Source of the DNA: CALJIC01 sp039805565
GTDB lineage: Bacteria; Chloroflexota; Chloroflexia; Chloroflexales; Roseiflexaceae
Assembly (NCBI GenBank): GCA_039805565.1
Contig: JBDLTZ010000175.1
Location: forward strand, 1-24,066
Length of the DNA: 24,066 nt
Direction: 5' to 3'
Below the pieces are notes generated by a model. The model had not been told where the DNA came from, did not search any database, and saw only the letters and a program-made list of their open reading frames with translations. The position numbers and the translations under genes are program-made. The stretch's first letter is position 1. Each line of letters starts with the position of its first letter. Below are positions 22,175-24,066 of this stretch, one piece after another.

Positions 22175-22381
22175 ATGCCGTCCTCGAAACACATCCACCT
22201 GATCGCCGCCCTTGTGCTCGTGGCCAACCTGCTGGCCGCCTGCCTTAAGGGCGCTCGGCCCGCGCAGATACCGGTCGAAACCCCCGAGCTGTTCCTCGTC
22301 ATCAACGCGCGGACCGCCGACGCCATCAACCTGTCCATCGCCGACGACGTCCTGCGCCGCGCCGATGAGATCTTTCGCTAG
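22175..22381 (+). pseudogene. Mini-lipoprotein: substrate-binding protein with its middle deleted
   Basis: A 68-residue frame. Residues 1-23 are a convincing lipoprotein signal (HLIAALVLVANLLAAC, lipid Cys23). Residues 28-68 (RPAQIPVETPELF, LVINARTADAINLSIADDVL, RRADEIFR) match the conserved C-terminal tail of ABC_sub_bind (PF04392) periplasmic proteins, which from memory typically read LPVEQPTKFELVINLKTAKALG...RADEVI. Such proteins have about 300-330 residues, so roughly 250 residues of ligand-binding fold are missing, with both ends kept in frame. It is therefore most likely a deletion remnant, although it could be expressed as a tiny surface lipoprotein. Its stop codon is 3 bp before the start of the histidine kinase, so its translation may feed the kinase by coupling. 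The ribosome site is weak. Confidence 0.6.
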
Positions 22382-22384
22382 ATC

Positions 22385-24066
22385 ATGCGCTCCAGCATCC
22401 GCCGCCGCCTGACAATCACCTTCGTCTGCATAGCGATCCTGCCGCTGCTGGTGGCCGGGATCGCAGTCGCGTGCCAGAGCTTTACCGTCCAGCGGCAGCA
22501 GGTGCTCGCGCTGCAGTCCGAGGTCGCCCAGCGCATCGCCGTCGAGGCCTCCGGCTACGTCGATCAGGTCGAGAACGAGCTGCGGCAGGTCGTCGCGCTC
22601 CACGAGCTGGCCAAGCACAGGCCGAGCGCGCAGCGCAATCTGCTCTCGGAGCTGCAGGCCTACCGCCAGGGCTATGCCTCGCTCACGCTGCTGGACGAGG
22701 TCGGCCGAGAGCTCATCCGCGTCGAGCGGCTGCACGTCGTGCCGCAGGATGAGCTGCGCAGCCGCGCCTCCGAGGACGCGTTCCGCAGGCCGACGGAGAC
22801 CGACCGCACCTACATCAGCCCGATCACATTCGACCAGCTCACCGGCGAGCCGGCGCTCACCGTCGCGGTGCCCATACCCGACCCGCGCACCGGTCAGAAT
22901 AGCCGTGTCCTCGTGGCGCAGGTGCGGGTCAAGAAGATCTGGGATCTACTGCGGGACGTGCCTGTGCGAGGCGGTGAGACGATCTACATCGTCGACAGTG
23001 AGCGGCGCGTGGTCGCCCACCGCCAGCCGTCGATCGTGCTGCGCGACACGCGGGTGCAGCTCTCGGGCAAGGACGGCTTCGCGCGCGGGCTGGACGGGGG
23101 GCTGGTGGTGCAGAGCGTCCACCCGTTCACGCTCGGCGAGCAGCAGCTCACCGTGGTCGTCGAGCGCCCCGTGGGCGAGGCGTTCAGGCTGCTGATCGGC
23201 ACTGCGGCGACTACGGCCGTCGCGCTGCTGGTCACGCTCGGCGTCTCCCTGGGCCTGGGGTTGGTGGCAGTGCGCCAGATCGTCCGCCCGGTCGAGTCGC
23301 TGGCCGAGGTCGCGCGGGCGATCACCGCGGGCGACCACTCGCGGCGGGCGAGGGTTGATACGGGTGATGAGATCGAGCACCTGGCCGACGCGTTCAACAC
23401 CATGAACGAACAGCTACGCCACACCCTCGAGAGCCTCCACACGGTGGTGGCCAACGTGCCAATGTTCCTCTACACTGCGGACGCGGGCGGCCGGGTGACC
23501 TTCATCGAGGGCCGCGCGCTCGAATCGCTGCGCCAGACGCCCGCGGAGATCATCGGCCACACGCTCACCGCTCTCGACCCCGACAGCGCCGAGCTGCGGC
23601 AGGTGGCTGGCGCGGGGCTGGCGGGAGAGCGCCTCAACGGCACGGTTGAGATCAGGGGGCTGACCTTCGAGCTGCGGAGCACCCCGCTGCTGGACCACGC
23701 CGGGCAGGTGTCCGGCTCGATCGGAGTCGGCATCGACATCACCAACCGCCAGATCCTGGAGGCCCAGCTGCGGCACGCCCAGAAGCTGGAGGCCGTCGGC
23801 ACGCTGGCGAACGGCATCGCCCACGACTTCAACAACGTCCTGGCGGCGATCCAGGGCTTCGCGGAGCTGGCGATCCTGGACGTGCCCCCCGACGAGCCGC
23901 TGCACGAGGACCTGCGGCAGATTACGCTCGCGGCTCAGCGCGGCGGCGCCCTCACCCGGCAGCTCCTCACCTTCAGCCGGCCCCACGCCACCGAGCGACA
24001 GCCGACCAACCTCGCGCTCCTCGCCGGGGAGGTGACGAAAATGCTGCGCCCCGTGATCACCAGGAG
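22385..24066 (+). CDS. Membrane sensor histidine kinase (truncated by window edge)
   Basis: The frame opens at the ATG at 22385 and is still open at the window end (560 codons visible). A membrane helix (about residues 10-30) is followed by an extracytoplasmic dCACHE-like sensor region (about 35-265, with TYISPITFDQLTGEPALTVA), a second helix (about 268-295), a HAMP linker (RQIVRPVESLAEVARAITAG, ending near 350), a PAS-like domain (about 352-465) and the HisKA dimerisation domain. The H-box reads AHDFNNVLAAIQGFAEL with phospho-acceptor His480, the HDFNN type often found in hybrid kinases. The ATP-binding domain lies beyond the edge. It senses an unknown extracellular ligand. It is 3 bp downstream of the remnant lipoprotein; kinases of this kind are sometimes encoded beside ABC_sub_bind-type binding proteins, so an ancestral pair is plausible. 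Confidence 0.9.
   Translation, partial: MRSSIRRRLTITFVCIAILPLLVAGIAVACQSFTVQRQQVLALQSEVAQRIAVEASGYVDQVENELRQVVALHELAKHRPSAQRNLLSELQAYRQGYASLTLLDEVGRELIRVERLHVVPQDELRSRASEDAFRRPTETDRTYISPITFDQLTGEPALTVAVPIPDPRTGQNSRVLVAQVRVKKIWDLLRDVPVRGGETIYIVDSERRVVAHRQPSIVLRDTRVQLSGKDGFARGLDGGLVVQSVHPFTLGEQQLTVVVERPVGEAFRLLIGTAATTAVALLVTLGVSLGLGLVAVRQIVRPVESLAEVARAITAGDHSRRARVDTGDEIEHLADAFNTMNEQLRHTLESLHTVVANVPMFLYTADAGGRVTFIEGRALESLRQTPAEIIGHTLTALDPDSAELRQVAGAGLAGERLNGTVEIRGLTFELRSTPLLDHAGQVSGSIGVGIDITNRQILEAQLRHAQKLEAVGTLANGIAHDFNNVLAAIQGFAELAILDVPPDEPLHEDLRQITLAAQRGGALTRQLLTFSRPHATERQPTNLALLAGEVTKMLRPVITR

Overview
The window is about 24 kb of very GC-rich bacterial DNA. Genes are dense, frequently GTG-started, and often separated by only a few bases. 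Several exported proteins have a lipobox or signal peptide followed by a long Pro/Thr/Ala/Ser linker and then an enzyme domain. Together with a family B DNA polymerase, a short RTX-type remnant and the overall gene mix, this suggests Chloroflexota, perhaps Chloroflexia near Roseiflexaceae. That placement is inferred from gene style; no rRNA or other marker gene is present.

Layout. 1-1870 (minus): a secreted C39-like cysteine peptidase followed 4 bp later by an MFS transporter that runs off the left edge. 2067-3224 (plus): a lipoprotein alpha/beta hydrolase. 3240-6400 (plus): a LacI-family regulator, an HpcH/HpaI-type aldolase and a D-2-hydroxyacid dehydrogenase, preceded by two near-identical LacI-type operators and a recognisable promoter. 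This looks like a small catabolic operon for a sugar acid or related 2-oxo acid. 6421-6487: a double hairpin between convergent genes. 6483-10508 (minus): two paralogous serine beta-lactamase-fold hydrolases, one a lipoprotein and the other fused to the C-terminus of a membrane acyltransferase (AT3/OafA family). 10871-14764 (plus): a P2-type cation ATPase whose ion-site motifs match the Na,K-ATPase subgroup, followed by two TrkA/RCK-type nucleotide-binding proteins and no visible TrkH/KtrB channel.

The right half begins with a family B DNA polymerase (minus, 14946-17408). From about 17.5 to 22.4 kb intact small genes (a short hypothetical protein, a Nudix hydrolase, a Mug-type DNA glycosylase, a P-loop kinase joined in frame to a DinB-like domain, a polysaccharide deacetylase) alternate with broken ones. 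The broken ones are an MFS transporter cut after about four membrane helices, a frameshifted RTX-repeat tail, and a mini-lipoprotein that looks like a substrate-binding protein with its middle deleted. The window ends inside a large membrane sensor histidine kinase, which starts 3 bp after the mini-lipoprotein.

The most interesting candidates for something undescribed are (i) the ATPase-TrkA-TrkA operon, which suggests a P-type pump controlled by RCK proteins, (ii) the acyltransferase/serine-hydrolase fusion with its stand-alone paralogue next door, and (iii) the mini-lipoprotein translationally adjacent to a sensor kinase. No tRNA, rRNA, CRISPR array, insertion sequence or phage gene was recognised.
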